46,442 nucleotides of DNA from Methylobacterium haplocladii. Lineage in GTDB: Bacteria > Pseudomonadota > Alphaproteobacteria > Rhizobiales > Beijerinckiaceae. A program made the translations under genes and the position numbers. The DNA is taken from positions 1 to 46,442 of the forward strand of contig NZ_BJZT01000045.1 of the NCBI RefSeq assembly GCF_007992175.1, given 5' to 3'. Under the pieces are notes generated by a model. The model did no database searches, was not told the DNA's origin, and saw only the letters and a list, made by a program, of their open reading frames with translations. Positions 15,767 to 23,351 of this stretch are shown in pieces (within the stretch, counting starts at the first letter, position 1; each line of letters begins with the position of its first letter).

Positions 15767-16501
15767 ATGAGTGCCTCGAGCCGCGTTAACGTCGTGAAGA
15801 TCGGCGGCAGCCTGTTCGCCGATGCGGCGCGCCTCCGCTCCGCGCTGGCGGCGCTCGCCGATGGCGCGGAAGGGCCGATCGTGATCGTCCCCGGTGGCGG
15901 TCCCTTCGCCGATGCCGTTCGCACTGCGCAAACTGCGCTCGGCTACTCGGACGCACTCGCCCACCGTCTCGCCCTCGACGCCATGGGCTGCATGGCCGAA
16001 GTGTTTTCTGAGATGGAGCCGCGGCTCGCCATCCTCCGTAGCGTCGAGGCCGCGGCGGAATCGAAGGGTGTCTGCCTGTGGGACCCCGTGGCGTTGCGCT
16101 CGGGCCATCCCGACATTCCCGAAACCTGGGATGTCTCCTCCGACAGTCTCGCGCTCTGGCTTGCCACGGCGCTCCGCGCGACACGCTGTACCCTGCTGAA
16201 GTCGGCACCCTGCCCCGTCGGCGCGACGCCGGACGAACTCGTTCGGCTCGGGTTGGTGGACCGGGCATTTCCGGACTTTGCGCGCGCCTTCGCCGGCGAG
16301 ATCGTGCTGCGCGGTCCGGACCGCAACGCCGACCGTCCCCCTCGTCCTGAGGTGCCGGAGCGAAGTGGAGGCCTCGAAGGAAGGCTCCAGACATCGTGGC
16401 AGCATCTCGATCCGCCCTTCGAGGCTCGGCTTCGCCTCTCACCTCAGAACGAGGATGCGGGTGAGGCGCCCTGCGTACCGTCTCAGGACGCTGCGGCATG
16501 A
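15767..16501 (+). CDS. Amino-acid-kinase-family protein, MfnE-like, with repeat-derived tail
   Basis: A 244-residue protein whose first 190 residues form an amino-acid kinase fold: VVKIGGSLF with K11, IVIVPGGGPFAD near 41-53, then the sugar/acceptor side and LLKSAPCPVGATPDEL near 145-160. In archaea the equivalent MfnE phosphorylates aminomethylfuran phosphate to the diphosphate; placement between mfnB and an mfnF-like gene supports the same step here. From about residue 191 the protein is translated from a palindromic repeat (16340-16454), giving a 54-residue tail that ends at an ATGA overlap with the next gene. The tail is probably dispensable or disordered, but this is inference. Confidence 0.75.
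   Translation: MSASSRVNVVKIGGSLFADAARLRSALAALADGAEGPIVIVPGGGPFADAVRTAQTALGYSDALAHRLALDAMGCMAEVFSEMEPRLAILRSVEAAAESKGVCLWDPVALRSGHPDIPETWDVSSDSLALWLATALRATRCTLLKSAPCPVGATPDELVRLGLVDRAFPDFARAFAGEIVLRGPDRNADRPPRPEVPERSGGLEGRLQTSWQHLDPPFEARLRLSPQNEDAGEAPCVPSQDAAA
16340..16454. repeat. 115-bp palindromic repeat in the tail of the mfnE-like gene
   Basis: The outer ends are inverted copies: CCTCGTCCTGAGGTG at the left and CACCTCAGAACGAGG at the right (one mismatch). Inner parts GAGGCCTCGAAGGA and CCTTCGAGGCTCGGC also pair. A second copy of the same family occupies 19392-19506 in an intergenic region, also 115 bp long. Confidence 0.8.
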
Positions 16502-18066
16502 GCGGCGGCTCCGAACCAAAAACCTCCGAGCATCTCGTCTTCATCACCGGCAAGCTCGCCCATGCCCGGCTCGAAAAGGTCGCGAACACCTTTCCGCCCG
16601 AGCGCTTCACGTGGTCGATCGCCGATGCCGGCGTGAAGGTCGCCGCGCTGATGACCGAGGAGATCATCAAGCGCCGCATTACGATCCCTGCGGGCGCGAC
16701 GCGCATTGTGCTGCCCGGGCGCTGCCGCGCGAACCCGGAGGTGCTGGCCGAACATTTCGGGCTGCCGGTCGAGCGGGGGCCGGACGAGATCGTCGACCTG
16801 CCGGCGTTTCTCGGGCTCGCCGGCCGGAAGGTCGATCTATCCCGGCACGACCTGCGCATCTTTTCCGAGATCGTCGATGCCTCGAAGATGAGCGTCGACC
16901 AGATCGTGGCGAAGGGCCTCGATCTCGCTCGCCGCGGCTCGGACGTGATCGATCTCGGCGGCCTGCCCGATACGCCGTTCCTGCATCTCGAAGATGCCGT
17001 GCGCGCGATGAAGGCGGCCGGGCTCCGGGTCAGCGTCGACTCGTTCTCCCTCGACGAGCTCACGCGCGGCGCGAAGGCGGGCGCGGACTACCTGCTGAGC
17101 CTCAACGAAGAGACCCTCGACCTCGCCTTCGAGATCGACGCCGTGCCGGTCCTCGTGCCGATGCGGCCCGACGACATGCCCTCCCTCGATCGGGCGATCG
17201 AGCGCATGGAGAAGGCTGGCCTGCCCTACATGGCCGACCCGATCCTGGAGCCGATCCATTTCGGCTTCGTCGAGTCGATCGCGCGCTACAACGACGTCAG
17301 GAAGCGCTGGCCGGACATCGAGATGATGATGGGCACCGGCAACCTCACCGAGCTGACGGAGGCCGACAGCCTCGGCGTCACCGCGCTCCTCGCGGGAATG
17401 TGTTCGGAGCTGTCCATCCGCAACGTGCTGATCGTGCAGGTCTCGAACCACACACGCCGCACGGTCGAGGAGCACGATGCGGCGCGGCGGGTGATGTACG
17501 CCGCCAAGGCGGATTCGGCGCTGCCCAAGGGCTACAGTCGGGAGCTATTGGCACTTCACGACAAGCGGCCCTTCGTGCAGACGCCGGACGAGATCGCCGC
17601 TCTGGCGGCCGAGGTGCGCGATCCCAACTATCGCATCGCGGTCGCGGAGGACGGCATCCACGTCTACAACCGCGCGATCCACAAGGTCGGCACCGACGCG
17701 ATGGCCTTCTTTTCGGATCTGGACGTCGCGAGCGACGGCGCCCACGCCTTCTATCTCGGCGGCGAACTGACCAAGGCCGAGATGGCCCTGCGGCTCGGCA
17801 AGCGCTACGTCCAGGACGAGCCGCTCGACTGGGGCAGCGCGGCCGACCGTACCCAAGAGGACACCACGGCCTTCAAGAAGGCCGGGCACACCAGACACAG
17901 CGGCCCCGACGCGCCGCCACCCGGCACGCGCGACGCGCGGCCTGAGGCCGATGCCGTGCAGCCGGAGGCCGTGGGAGGCCGCGGATCGAACACGGAGAGC
18001 GACGCGTTGAGCACACCGAAATCCGGCCGCATCGTCTGCGGCAAGCTCGTGCCGGACGAGAGCTGA
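16498..18066 (+). CDS. Dihydropteroate-synthase-like protein, MfnF-like
   Basis: A 522-residue protein of the DHPS-related family found in methanogens and in methylotrophs with the tetrahydromethanopterin pathway. An N-terminal domain (about 1-130, VFITGKLAHARLEKV) precedes a TIM-barrel DHPS-like core (about 130-400). The core has DVIDLGGLPDTPFLHLED, LRVSVDSFSLDEL, ADYLLSLNEETLDL and MMMGTGNLTELTEADSLG, and a C-terminal part follows. In archaea MfnF joins the furan diphosphate to glutamyl-tyramine; the neighbouring mfnB and kinase support that role. The last 60 residues are low in conservation signals and Pro/Asp-rich. The start overlaps the previous stop (ATGA). Confidence 0.75.
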   Translation: MSGGSEPKTSEHLVFITGKLAHARLEKVANTFPPERFTWSIADAGVKVAALMTEEIIKRRITIPAGATRIVLPGRCRANPEVLAEHFGLPVERGPDEIVDLPAFLGLAGRKVDLSRHDLRIFSEIVDASKMSVDQIVAKGLDLARRGSDVIDLGGLPDTPFLHLEDAVRAMKAAGLRVSVDSFSLDELTRGAKAGADYLLSLNEETLDLAFEIDAVPVLVPMRPDDMPSLDRAIERMEKAGLPYMADPILEPIHFGFVESIARYNDVRKRWPDIEMMMGTGNLTELTEADSLGVTALLAGMCSELSIRNVLIVQVSNHTRRTVEEHDAARRVMYAAKADSALPKGYSRELLALHDKRPFVQTPDEIAALAAEVRDPNYRIAVAEDGIHVYNRAIHKVGTDAMAFFSDLDVASDGAHAFYLGGELTKAEMALRLGKRYVQDEPLDWGSAADRTQEDTTAFKKAGHTRHSGPDAPPPGTRDARPEADAVQPEAVGGRGSNTESDALSTPKSGRIVCGKLVPDES

Positions 18067-18072
18067 GTTCGC

Positions 18073-18669
18073 GTGCCGTTCATCCTCGAGACCATCGTCA
18101 CCACGCTGTCGCCGGAGGGCGAACTGCACCTCGTGCCGTTCGGGCTGATCCGCGACGGCGAGGATTACGTGCTGGCCCCGTTTCGGCCCTCGCCGACGAT
18201 CCTGAACCTCGAAGCCTCGCCGTATTTCGTCGCTTCGTCGCCGACCGATGTGCGCATCATCGCGGGCGTGGTCACGGGACGGCGCGACTGGCCGGTGGTC
18301 GATTGCGATACGATCCGCGGCAGGCGGCTGGCCTCGTGCTTCGGGCATGCCGAGTTCGAGGTGATCGCCAAGGATGACGACGCCCAGCGTCCTCGCTATC
18401 GCGGCCGAATGGTGCATGCGGCGAGCCACAAGCCCTTCCTCGGCTACAACCGCGCGCAGGCGGCCGTGCTCGAGGCCGCCATCCTCTCGACCCGGCTGAA
18501 GATGCTGGAGCCGGAAAAAATCCTGACGGAGATGGCCTACCACGCCATCGCGATATCCAAGACCGCCGGGCCCGCGGAGCGCGAGGCCTGGGACTGGATC
18601 GAGGACAAGGTCGCCGCAGCCCTCGGGCGCACCGACCGCGTTCTCGAAAAACCCGACGCCGCCTCCTGA
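18073..18669 (+). CDS. DUF447 family protein of the C1-cofactor cluster
   Basis: A 198-residue protein of the DUF447 family, otherwise found mainly in methanogenic archaea and in bacteria with the tetrahydromethanopterin-linked C1 pathway. Visible features are a flavin-reductase-like beta-barrel start (ILETIVTTLSPEGELHLVPFGL) and conserved APFRPSPTILNL, VVDCDTIRGRRL and a long helical end. The GTG start lies seven bases after the mfnF-like stop, so it is almost certainly in the same operon. The occurrence pattern and fold suggest an FMN-binding or cofactor-synthesis protein, but the reaction is not known. Confidence 0.75.
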   Translation: MPFILETIVTTLSPEGELHLVPFGLIRDGEDYVLAPFRPSPTILNLEASPYFVASSPTDVRIIAGVVTGRRDWPVVDCDTIRGRRLASCFGHAEFEVIAKDDDAQRPRYRGRMVHAASHKPFLGYNRAQAAVLEAAILSTRLKMLEPEKILTEMAYHAIAISKTAGPAEREAWDWIEDKVAAALGRTDRVLEKPDAAS

Positions 18670-18693
18670 CGCGGCGTGATTGGAGGACACACG

Positions 18694-19224
18694 ATGCGAT
18701 TTTTGACACTAGCCACGGTGGCGGCCCTCGCCACGGTGTCGTTCTCGGCGCAGGCCCACGGGCCGAGTCGCCAGAAGGTTTCCGAGTCGATCGAGATCAA
18801 CGCCCCGGCCGACAAGGTCTGGAAGATCGTCGGCAACTTCCAGGACGGCAGCTGGATCCCGGTGGTCGAGAAGACCGAGGGTAAGGGCGGCAACGAGGTC
18901 AAGGCGACCCGTACGCTGACCCTGAAGGGCGGCGCCACGGTCGTGGAAGAACTCGCCAAGTACGACGACGCCAAGAAGACCTTCATGTACCGGATCGACA
19001 AGGTCGACGTGAAGGTGCTGCCGGTGAACGACTATTCCTCGACGGTCGAGGTCGAGGATGCCGGCGGCAAGACCAAGCTCACCTGGAAGGGCGCGTTCTA
19101 CCGCGGCTACATGAACAACGATCCGCCGCCGGACCTGAACGACGAAGCCTCCAAGAAGGCCGTGAGCGACCTCTACAAGGCCAGCCTCGCCAACGTGAAA
19201 GAGAAGGCCGAGAAGGGCTCGTAG
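18694..19224 (+). CDS. MxaD-family exported SRPBCC protein
   Basis: A 176-residue periplasmic protein with signal peptide MRFLTLATVAALATVSFSAQA-H. The mature start HGPSRQKVSESIEINAPADKVW is typical of MxaD, the exported START-like (SRPBCC) protein that assists electron transfer between methanol dehydrogenase and its cytochrome. The hydrophobic-cavity fold continues through KTFMYRIDKVDVKVLPVNDYSS and KLTWKGAFYRGYMN. GGAGGA precedes the ATG by eight bases. As a paralogue near the lut genes rather than in an mxa operon it could serve the lanthanide-dependent enzyme; that is inference. It is 24 bases downstream of the DUF447 gene. Confidence 0.82.
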   Translation: MRFLTLATVAALATVSFSAQAHGPSRQKVSESIEINAPADKVWKIVGNFQDGSWIPVVEKTEGKGGNEVKATRTLTLKGGATVVEELAKYDDAKKTFMYRIDKVDVKVLPVNDYSSTVEVEDAGGKTKLTWKGAFYRGYMNNDPPPDLNDEASKKAVSDLYKASLANVKEKAEKGS

Positions 19225-19235
19225 CTAGCGCTTCG

Positions 19236-19257
19236 TCCCTCCCCCTGCGGGGAGGGA
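19236..19257. terminator. Hairpin after the MxaD-like gene
   Basis: A 9-bp perfect stem (TCCCTCCCC, loop CTGC, GGGGAGGGA) 12 bases after the stop. It is part of a GC-rich repeat unit that continues to about 19345, and could end transcription of the cofactor operon although no T-run follows. Confidence 0.4.
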
Positions 19258-19391
19258 TCGAAAGCGGGGGTGGGCGCGCCGGACTCCGAGCGAGGCCGGC
19301 GGAGTCACTCCCACCTCCCACTCCTCCCACAAGGTGGAGCAGGCCTTTTGGGGGTGCCACCGGCTCCCTGATTGCCTCGGCCTGCCCACCC

Positions 19392-19506
19392 CCTCATCCT
19401 GAGGTGCGCGGCATCGCCGAGCCTCGAAGGAAAGCTCCTGAGATTGCAGTGGCCGCTGCAGCCCTCTGTCGAGGCTTCCATTGCGCTCCGGCACCTCAGG
19501 ACGAGG
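19392..19506. repeat. 115-bp palindromic repeat, second copy
   Basis: The ends CCTCATCCTGAGGTG and CACCTCAGGACGAGG are inverted copies, and the inner GAGCCTCGAAGGA/TCGAGGC segments also pair. It is the same family and length as the repeat at 16340-16454 but lies outside any gene. Confidence 0.8.
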
Positions 19507-19565
19507 GTTGGGGGTGAGATGGTGGTGATCGGACGTCCAACCGGATCGACGCGACAGGACCCCGC

Positions 19566-20513
19566 ATGAGCTTCCGCACCGGTTTGCCCCTGCTCCTCGC
19601 CTCCCTATTGCTCGCAGTGCCCGCCACAGCCCAAGAAGCCTACGTCACCGCCCAACTCGCGGGCGAAGTCGCGGTCGTCGATCTCGGGCAGGCCAAGGTT
19701 ATCGCCCACATCCCCCTCGACGGCGCCCCGGCCGGTATTGCGTTCTCGCCGGACCGCAAGAGCGCCTACGTCACGCGTCCCGAAGGCCAGTCGGTCGCAG
19801 TCATCGATCTCGACGCGCGGAAGGTGACGGCGAGTCTCGCGGTTTCGGGCGGTCCCCTCGGCATCTGCGTGAACCCGAAGACCGGCATGGTCTACATTGC
19901 CGACTGGTATGCGAGCCGCGTCGTCGTGCTCGCCCCCTCCCCGGAGGGCCTGAAGCAGACGGGTGAGATCGCTGTTGGAAAGTCACCCTCCGGCCTCGCC
20001 GTCACGCCCGATGGCCGAACGCTGCTCGTGGCCAACCGCGAGGCGGATTCGGTCTCCGTCATCGATCTCGCGACGGCCAAGGAGTCGCAGAAGATCGCCG
20101 TCGGACAGCACCCGTTCGGCCTGACGCTCTCGGCGGACGGAAGCCGTGCCTATACCGCCAACGTCACTTCGAACGACGTTTCCGTGATCGACGTTGCGGC
20201 CCGCCGCGAGATCGGCCGGGTCAGGACCGGTGAGCGGCCCTACGTGGTGGCGCTGGCGGGCGGGCGCGGATTCGTCACCGACCAGTATTCCAATACCGTC
20301 ACCGCCTTCGGCCTCGACGACCTCAAACCCATCGGCACCATCGATGTCGACGACCACCCCGAGGGCATCGCCGCATCGAAGGACGGCAAGACCCTCTACG
20401 TCGCCAATTGGGGCGACAATTCCCTGAGCGTCATCGACGCCGGGACGCTGACGGTGACGCGCAAGATCGCGGTGCCGGACGGGCCGCGGGCGTTCGGGGA
20501 TTTCTTGCGGTGA
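19566..20513 (+). CDS. Exported YVTN beta-propeller protein (LutB paralogue)
   Basis: A 315-residue periplasmic seven-bladed propeller. The signal peptide is MSFRTGLPLLLASLLLAVPATA-Q. The repeats include AYVTRPEGQSVAVIDL, LLVANREADSVSVIDL, YTANVTSNDVSVIDV and LYVANWGDNSLSVIDA at about 42-residue intervals. It is clearly related to LutB in repeat pattern (for example TSNDVSVIDV in both). Propellers of this type accompany PQQ-dependent alcohol oxidation systems. Its place beside the MxaD-like gene suggests a role near methanol dehydrogenase, but no direct function is known. Confidence 0.82.
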   Translation: MSFRTGLPLLLASLLLAVPATAQEAYVTAQLAGEVAVVDLGQAKVIAHIPLDGAPAGIAFSPDRKSAYVTRPEGQSVAVIDLDARKVTASLAVSGGPLGICVNPKTGMVYIADWYASRVVVLAPSPEGLKQTGEIAVGKSPSGLAVTPDGRTLLVANREADSVSVIDLATAKESQKIAVGQHPFGLTLSADGSRAYTANVTSNDVSVIDVAARREIGRVRTGERPYVVALAGGRGFVTDQYSNTVTAFGLDDLKPIGTIDVDDHPEGIAASKDGKTLYVANWGDNSLSVIDAGTLTVTRKIAVPDGPRAFGDFLR

Positions 20514-20562
20514 GTGCTGTACGCACCGCGTCGGTACCTCGGCGGCGTGGGACGCGCAGCGA

Positions 20563-20979
20563 TCAAATCGCCTTGTCCAAAAGCGTCCTGATGCTCACGG
20601 CATCGGTGTCGCCGGTGGAGCGGGCAGCTTCCCGGGCGCCGCGATAGGCGATCAACGTGCTCTGAGCGGAGACGCCGAGTTTCCGCAAGAACGGCTTCTG
20701 GCTGTCGAAGTCGATGCTGAAGAAGACAACGTCCCTGTACGCCGGCTCTGCCAGCAGCTTCGACAGGATAGGCTTCTGCGCCCGGCACGTTGGGCACCAC
20801 GGCGCTGTGACGTCGATGATGATCGGTTTGCCCGAAGCCTTGGCGGCATCGAGCGCCGCCGGCGTGAACGCCATGACTTCGACAGCGCTCGCCACCGTCG
20901 GCAGCGCGAGCGCGGATGACGCAGCGAGCGCCAGGGCGAGCATCAGGCCCTGCAAGTGGCTACGACCGTTCGACTTCAT
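20563..20979 (-). CDS. Exported thioredoxin-fold protein
   Basis: A 138-residue thioredoxin-like protein with a signal peptide (about 1-32, ending VASA-VE) and the active-site motif W61-C-P-T-C65 in VTAPWCPTCRAQKPIL, then the thioredoxin strands FFSIDFDSQK and STLIAYRG. The usual cis-Pro before the strand STLIAYRG is replaced (AQSTLIAY), which is unusual for a reductase. Periplasmic CxxC thioredoxins reduce or isomerise disulfides or help cytochrome maturation; targets here are unknown. It is convergent with the propeller gene (49 bases between). Confidence 0.8.
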   Translation of the reverse strand: MKSNGRSHLQGLMLALALAASSALALPTVASAVEVMAFTPAALDAAKASGKPIIIDVTAPWCPTCRAQKPILSKLLAEPAYRDVVFFSIDFDSQKPFLRKLGVSAQSTLIAYRGAREAARSTGDTDAVSIRTLLDKAI

Positions 20980-21091
20980 GGCAAGGGGCTCTCCGGCTGC
21001 ACGGCCTCGGCGAAGGCCGACGCGTTCCGCGTGCGGATACGGATGGAGCGGGGCCGGCGTTACAGCGCTCGCGACCTCGTGATCGAGGGAG

Positions 21092-21970
21092 CTATTTCCC
21101 GCATTCGCCCTCGGCCTTCGGATCGGCCTTTGCCATGTCGAAGCGGGTTACGGTGCCGTCGATGGCGAAGTCGCCGTAATCGAGGTGGATCGCGCCGCTG
21201 ACGCCGTTCTCGTAGAGGTCGAAACTCAAGGTGTAGATCGGCGTGCGCTCGCCCTCGCCCTGCGTGAAGTAGCTCAGCGTTACCGGCCAGCGTCGCATCT
21301 TGGCCATCTCACCCTCGCGCAGCGGCTTGTCGCGGTCGTTTCCGGCGATGGCGGCCGGCGTGGCGGCGGCGCGGCCGATGACGGCGAGCGTGTCGTATAC
21401 CTTGCGGCCGTCGTCGGAGCCGTCGAACACCTTCACGGCCACCGTGGTCTCGCCCTTGCGGGCGGCCTCGATCAGCCGGAGCATGTGGTGGCTCGGAAAC
21501 AGCGTCAGGCCGTCGACCTTGTACTGGTCGCGCTTGGGCTCCTTCAGCTTCACCTTGAGCGCGTCCGCCGAGGCCTCGGCGGTGCCGTCGATCGGTGGCG
21601 TCGGCGTTCCGTTCATCACGGCGCCGGTCTTGAAGCGCAGGCTCTTGCCGTCGCCGGTCTCGAAGGTGGTGTTGCGCAGATCCGAGGTGCGGTCGCCGGA
21701 TTCGCCGGAGGCGAGCACCGTCACCTGCCGGGTCTGGATCGTGTAGCCCCTGCAGGCATCGCCCGCGAAATCGATGACGATGCGGCCGGTGGCGCTCTCG
21801 ACGGCGCGCGTGCCCTCGCTCTTGGCGAGGGAGAGATCATAGACAGCGCGGTGGTTGGCGAGCCGGATCGGGGCTTCATCCGGCGTCGCCGGCGCGCCCT
21901 GGGTCGGTGCTGCCATGACGGGCATGGTCGAGGCCACGAGCAAGCAGGCGGTCGCGAGGCTGGGGCGCAT
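21092..21970 (-). CDS. EipB/DUF1849 family cell-envelope protein
   Basis: A 292-residue exported protein of the DUF1849 (EipB) family, a spiral beta-barrel found in the periplasm of Hyphomicrobiales and needed for envelope integrity in Brucella. The signal peptide is MRPSLATACLLVASTMPVMA-A. Characteristic segments are NHRAVYDLSL, GRIVIDFAGDACRGYTIQ, LFPSHHMLRLI and FTQGEGERTPIYTLSFDLYENGVS. The family's disulfide is possible here between the Cys in DACRG and the Cys four residues from the end (GECGK has it). GGGAGA precedes the start at 21970. It is upstream of and co-directional with the thioredoxin-like gene, 112 bases apart. Confidence 0.85.
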   Translation of the reverse strand: MRPSLATACLLVASTMPVMAAPTQGAPATPDEAPIRLANHRAVYDLSLAKSEGTRAVESATGRIVIDFAGDACRGYTIQTRQVTVLASGESGDRTSDLRNTTFETGDGKSLRFKTGAVMNGTPTPPIDGTAEASADALKVKLKEPKRDQYKVDGLTLFPSHHMLRLIEAARKGETTVAVKVFDGSDDGRKVYDTLAVIGRAAATPAAIAGNDRDKPLREGEMAKMRRWPVTLSYFTQGEGERTPIYTLSFDLYENGVSGAIHLDYGDFAIDGTVTRFDMAKADPKAEGECGK

Positions 21971-22661
21971 GACGTCTCCCGAAAGGGTCCGGATCGATTT
22001 CCGTGATCTCCGATTCACGAAAACCGCTCCATCTTCCCATATGGTCGCATTCTCTTCACGCGAACCGGAAACCACTTCGCTCGAAAATGCTCAAGGTACT
22101 CGACGACCAGACAAACAGCCGATCGTGGAAATTCGACGGCCTCGGCCTGCGCGCATCGCGGAGGTCGGACAGCAGCTTCACATAGGCGGTCGGGGCCGCC
22201 CGGCAAACCTGCGTCGCGCGCACCACCTGACACTATCCGATGGTGAACGTCGCCGCTGACGACGACCGATCTGCAACAGACCTGAAAAATTCATCCTCGA
22301 GAACCGCGCAGAAACGGACTATTCGGCTCTTTCGAACGGCTCGAGATCTGCATTGTTTCATATGTGAATTGACCCTAAGGCGCGCTTGACGCCTGAGAGC
22401 GCAGGCCGAGGCTTATTCTCCTGGCGGGTTCCGCATCCGCCCCTCCGGTTTGGTGGTGGAAACCATCGCGCACCGCGACGCGACCCTTGCACCGGGAACG
22501 AGCCGTCCTGTAGGTTCCGGTTGTTCGCAGGGAGGGGCTCGGCGGACATCCTCGACAGGTCGCCGGAACGCGCGTGGCGGGCTTGTTTTGCGTATCGCCG
22601 TCCAACCACCACAGCGCAGAGCACCGGGCCATCGATGAGCGCGACTGAATCGGAGGGGGCC
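21971..22661. other. Divergent control region between the EipB gene and gcrA
   Basis: A 691-base region without a supported gene. It must hold the promoters of both divergent genes. GANTC (CcrM methylation) sites are seen at 22012-22016 and at 22647-22651, the latter eleven bases before the gcrA start. Open frames in it, including the long upstream extension of gcrA, lack ribosome sites and family-like sequence. About 22260-22380 is more AT-rich than the rest. Confidence 0.5.
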
Positions 22662-23204
22662 ATGGTGGAAGCTGTCCCGAGCTGGACGGACGATCGGGTC
22701 GAGTCGCTGCGCCGCCTCTGGGAAGAGGGCCTGAGCGCCAGCCAGATCGCGGCCCAGCTCGGCGGGGTCACCCGCAACGCCGTCATCGGCAAAGTCCACC
22801 GGCTCGGTCTCGCCGGCCGGGTGAAGCCGAACGGCGCTGCCGGGCAGGTCACCGGGCGCAAGAAGTCCGAGCAGGAGGATGAGGCCGCCATCGCCCTGGC
22901 CGAGGAGCAGACCCTGCCGGAGCCGCCGGCCGTGATCTCGCACCGGCCCGCCCCGAATTTCCCGCTGGTGCCGCCACCCGCGGCGCCGGAGCCGAACGGC
23001 CTCGCCGTCTCGCAGCGCGTCACGATCATGGATCTGCGGGAGTCGATGTGCCGCTGGCCGCTCGGCGATCCGACCTCGCCCGACTTCCGCTTCTGCGGCG
23101 GCCGCGCGATCACCGGCCTGCCCTACTGCACGGCACACGCCCAGATCGCCTACCAGCCCGCCGCCGAGCGCAAGCGCGATAGGCGGGTTGCCGGGGTTCG
23201 CTGA
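22662..23204 (+). CDS. gcrA: GcrA cell-cycle regulator
   Basis: A 180-residue GcrA homologue, the alphaproteobacterial sigma70-associated transcription factor that activates promoters carrying methylated GANTC. The N-terminal DNA-binding domain is unmistakable: PSWTDDRVESLRRLWEEGLS, then ASQIAAQLGGVTRNAVIGKV and HRLGLAGR (residues about 6-50). A variable linker follows, then the C-terminal domain with MDLRESMCRWPLGDP, FCGGRA and YCTAHA (Cys/His residues that may bind metal). The ATG at 22662 is chosen because GGAGG is five bases upstream and the GcrA domain starts right after; an ATG nine codons earlier is possible. Confidence 0.93.
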   Translation: MVEAVPSWTDDRVESLRRLWEEGLSASQIAAQLGGVTRNAVIGKVHRLGLAGRVKPNGAAGQVTGRKKSEQEDEAAIALAEEQTLPEPPAVISHRPAPNFPLVPPPAAPEPNGLAVSQRVTIMDLRESMCRWPLGDPTSPDFRFCGGRAITGLPYCTAHAQIAYQPAAERKRDRRVAGVR

Positions 23205-23250
23205 TTTTTGTTGGTGGTCCGGCGCTACCGCGCCGGGTTCCGCTCCATTC

Positions 23251-23341
23251 CGTCAGTGCGAGCGTCAGCGAAGCAATCCAGGGCCACCTCGCATCGTTCG
23301 GGAAGCGGCCCTGGATTGCTTCGCTGACGCTCGCACTGACG
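23251..23341. repeat. Perfect 35-bp inverted repeat between gcrA and phoB
   Basis: The arms 23251-23285 and 23307-23341 are exact reverse complements around a 21-base centre. The element lies between two convergent genes and could terminate both. Short frames across it translate to ECERQRSNPGP-like peptides, a pattern that recalls dispersed repeats of Methylobacterium genomes. Confidence 0.9.
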
Positions 23342-23351
23342 GTGATGCGGC

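Larger units (their letters stand above)
19225..19565. other. Intergenic region made largely of repeats
   Basis: A 341-base gap between the MxaD-like and propeller genes. It contains a CTCCCC/GGGGAG hairpin unit (from 19236) and a 115-bp palindromic repeat (19392-19506). No gene is supported; the small frames here are translations of the repeats. The propeller gene therefore may need a promoter within the last 60 bases. Confidence 0.65.

Noticed and set aside
22358..23138. Minus-strand frames opposite gcrA, and the long upstream extension of gcrA itself
   Set aside because: The GcrA domain starts just after the ATG at 22662, which has a good ribosome site; the extension and antisense frames show no family similarity.
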